A stretch of DNA of 22,368 nucleotides from a virus. How positions within the stretch are numbered: position 1 is the first letter of the stretch; every line of letters starts with the position of its first letter. A program made the translations under genes and the position numbers. Of this stretch, positions 21,670-22,368 are shown piece after piece. Location of the stretch: positions 1 to 22,368 of the IMG/VR virus record IMGVR_UViG_3300013102_000077; one strand, given 5' to 3'. The notes beneath the pieces are model-generated. The model ran no database searches. It saw only the letters and a list, made by a program, of their open reading frames with translations, and was not told the origin of the DNA.

Positions 21670-22124
21670 AAGTTCCTGATTCAGAAATCCTGCAAGCCAT
21701 CTGGCGCGCGCAGGTGAAGAAAACCGCGAACGGCGTCATCACCAACTACGTCGGCGGCGGCAAAGCACTGAGCGGTAGCGATAGCCAACGGTACGCTCAG
21801 GGGCTGCACATGATCAGCCGTCGAGCGTGGGGCGTGCCGCTGAGCTATGCGCAGTTGCGGCGCCGCACTCTTGCGCTGATCAATGCCAGATCGATTCCCT
21901 GGCGCACCGACTTCAACGGCTCGATCATCTGGATCGACGACCAGCGCGCGAAGGCTGTGTTCGAGTTCGCTCGCCAATGGTGGCGCGATCATGGCGTTCC
22001 TGAAGGCTTTGACGAACAGCGCAAACGCAAGCGCACCGTTCAAGTAGATGAATTCGGAGAGAAGGTCGAACAGCTCGAGGCTGAACTCTTGGAGCGATTC
22101 GGCAAGCTGGAGGTGACGCCATGA
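21666..22124 (+). CDS. Hypothetical 152-aa phage protein
   Basis: This soluble protein is rich in Trp and Arg in the middle (ISRRAWGVPLSYAQLRRRTLAL, about residues 50-71; VFEFARQWWRDHGVP, about 99-113) and has a charged C-terminal helix (FGEKVEQLEAELLERFGKL) that could form a coiled coil. The N-terminus (SEILQAIWRAQV) is helical. No domain is recognised. It is coupled by ATGA to the micropeptide before it and to the short frame after it. Confidence 0.7.
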   Translation: MKVPDSEILQAIWRAQVKKTANGVITNYVGGGKALSGSDSQRYAQGLHMISRRAWGVPLSYAQLRRRTLALINARSIPWRTDFNGSIIWIDDQRAKAVFEFARQWWRDHGVPEGFDEQRKRKRTVQVDEFGEKVEQLEAELLERFGKLEVTP

Positions 22125-22192
22125 TCGCCCTCGGTTCGTCTGCCGATCTGCGCTGCCACAAAATCCCGCGTTGCCGCGGTATCAGGAAGTGA
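22121..22192 (+). CDS. Short coupled frame, 23 aa (possibly truncated)
   Basis: A frame of 23 codons, MIALGSSADLRCHKIPRCRG plus IRK, starts by ATGA overlap with the previous gene. Two cysteines and its basic nature recall the start of Com-like translation regulators, but it is too short to say. Its end overlaps the convergent frame at the right edge, so it may be cut by an insertion. Confidence 0.4.
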   Translation: MIALGSSADLRCHKIPRCRGIRK

Positions 22193-22368
22193 GTGGCTCT
22201 TCAGGTGGGCGCCCATCAAGCGCAGGCATCGGATCTGTATGGACACCCGGGAGGATGGATGTCCATGCTTCGAAGGCTAGTTTCTGGCGCAACACTGCAT
22301 CGTCCCAGCGGATTCCGGAAACCTCTTTGGCGACTACCAACATCATTAGATGATTCGTGGTCGCGTCG
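22182..22368 (-). CDS. Partial antisense gene at the right edge (C-terminus)
   Basis: A minus-strand frame is open from the right edge to a TGA at 22182. It contains VVAKEVSGIRWDDAVLRQKL, then AFEAWTSILPGVHTD and a tail GRPPEEPLTS, which looks natural. It would be a sixth antisense cargo gene. The plus strand is also open here (from GTG at 22193), so the choice is uncertain. Confidence 0.38.
   Translation of the reverse strand, partial: DATTNHLMMLVVAKEVSGIRWDDAVLRQKLAFEAWTSILPGVHTDPMPALDGRPPEEPLTS

Larger units (their letters stand above)
1..22368. mobile_element. Lambdoid prophage, internal segment (Pseudomonas type)
   Basis: Every recognisable gene is a phage gene or phage cargo. The order cI/cro - CII - O - P - nin-like genes - Q - lysis - terminase - gpW - portal - head protease is the lambda order, with a PL-like operon on the other side of cI. 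The left edge cuts the head protease gene and the right edge lies in the PL operon, so tail genes, the end integrase and both attachment sites are outside. It could be an intact prophage, but two genes of the PL operon are broken. Confidence 0.93.

Noticed and set aside
1-22368. CRISPR arrays, tRNA or rRNA genes, insertion sequences
   Set aside because: No regular spacer-repeat array, no cloverleaf-like sequence and no transposase gene could be seen by reading; the only regular repeats are the iterons, operators and the GTTGACA cluster.
22193-22368. Plus-strand frame open to the right edge from a GTG
   Set aside because: It has no ribosome site and less natural sequence than the opposite frame; not annotated, though the choice is not certain.

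Overview
The window is the central part of a lambda-like (lambdoid, cos-type gene order) prophage, most likely from a Pseudomonas of the fluorescens/putida type. That host call rests on the GC-rich coding style, GGAG-type ribosome sites, a DUF1654 gene under a Pseudomonas-style SOS box, and phage proteins of the kinds I associate with Pseudomonas prophages. No host core gene, tRNA or attachment site is visible, and neither prophage end lies in the window.

Layout. The immunity region is at about 11.7-15.3 kb. cI reads right from a leaderless PRM-like promoter; cro reads left from PR. Both promoters share one self-complementary -35 hexamer, with three CI/Cro operators phased at exactly 24 bp. 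To the left, on the minus strand, is the canonical early-to-late series: cro, a CII-like gene, a 40-aa gene, an O-like replication gene with iterons inside it, P, a 69-aa gene, a YbcO-like nuclease, an embedded tyrosine recombinase, a DnaJ-type zinc protein and antiterminator Q. After two strong terminators come the late genes: holin, a 57-aa gene, TerS, TerL, gpW, portal and a ClpP-like head protease that runs off the left edge.

To the right of cI, at the position of rexAB in lambda, lies an unusual pair: a beta/sce7725-like protein and a sce7726-like PD-(D/E)XK protein, convergent and overlapping by their stop codons. It is followed by an SOS-controlled DUF1654 gene with its own terminator, and then a PL-like promoter bearing two more copies of the CI operator and a leader with a perfect boxA.

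The PL operon (plus strand, 15.6 kb to the right edge) carries small phage genes but is repeatedly interrupted by single minus-strand cargo genes, several of them membrane proteins and one AbiC-like. Two phage genes beside the first cargo gene are broken, one by an in-frame amber codon and one by a one-base frameshift. Another cargo gene (442 aa, AT-rich, unrecognised) sits in opposite orientation between Q and the late terminators. The cargo genes run against the lytic transcripts, so they are probably expressed in the lysogen. The best candidates for an undescribed system are the sce7725/sce7726 pair at the rex locus, the 442-aa gene between Q and holin, and the antisense cargo belt.
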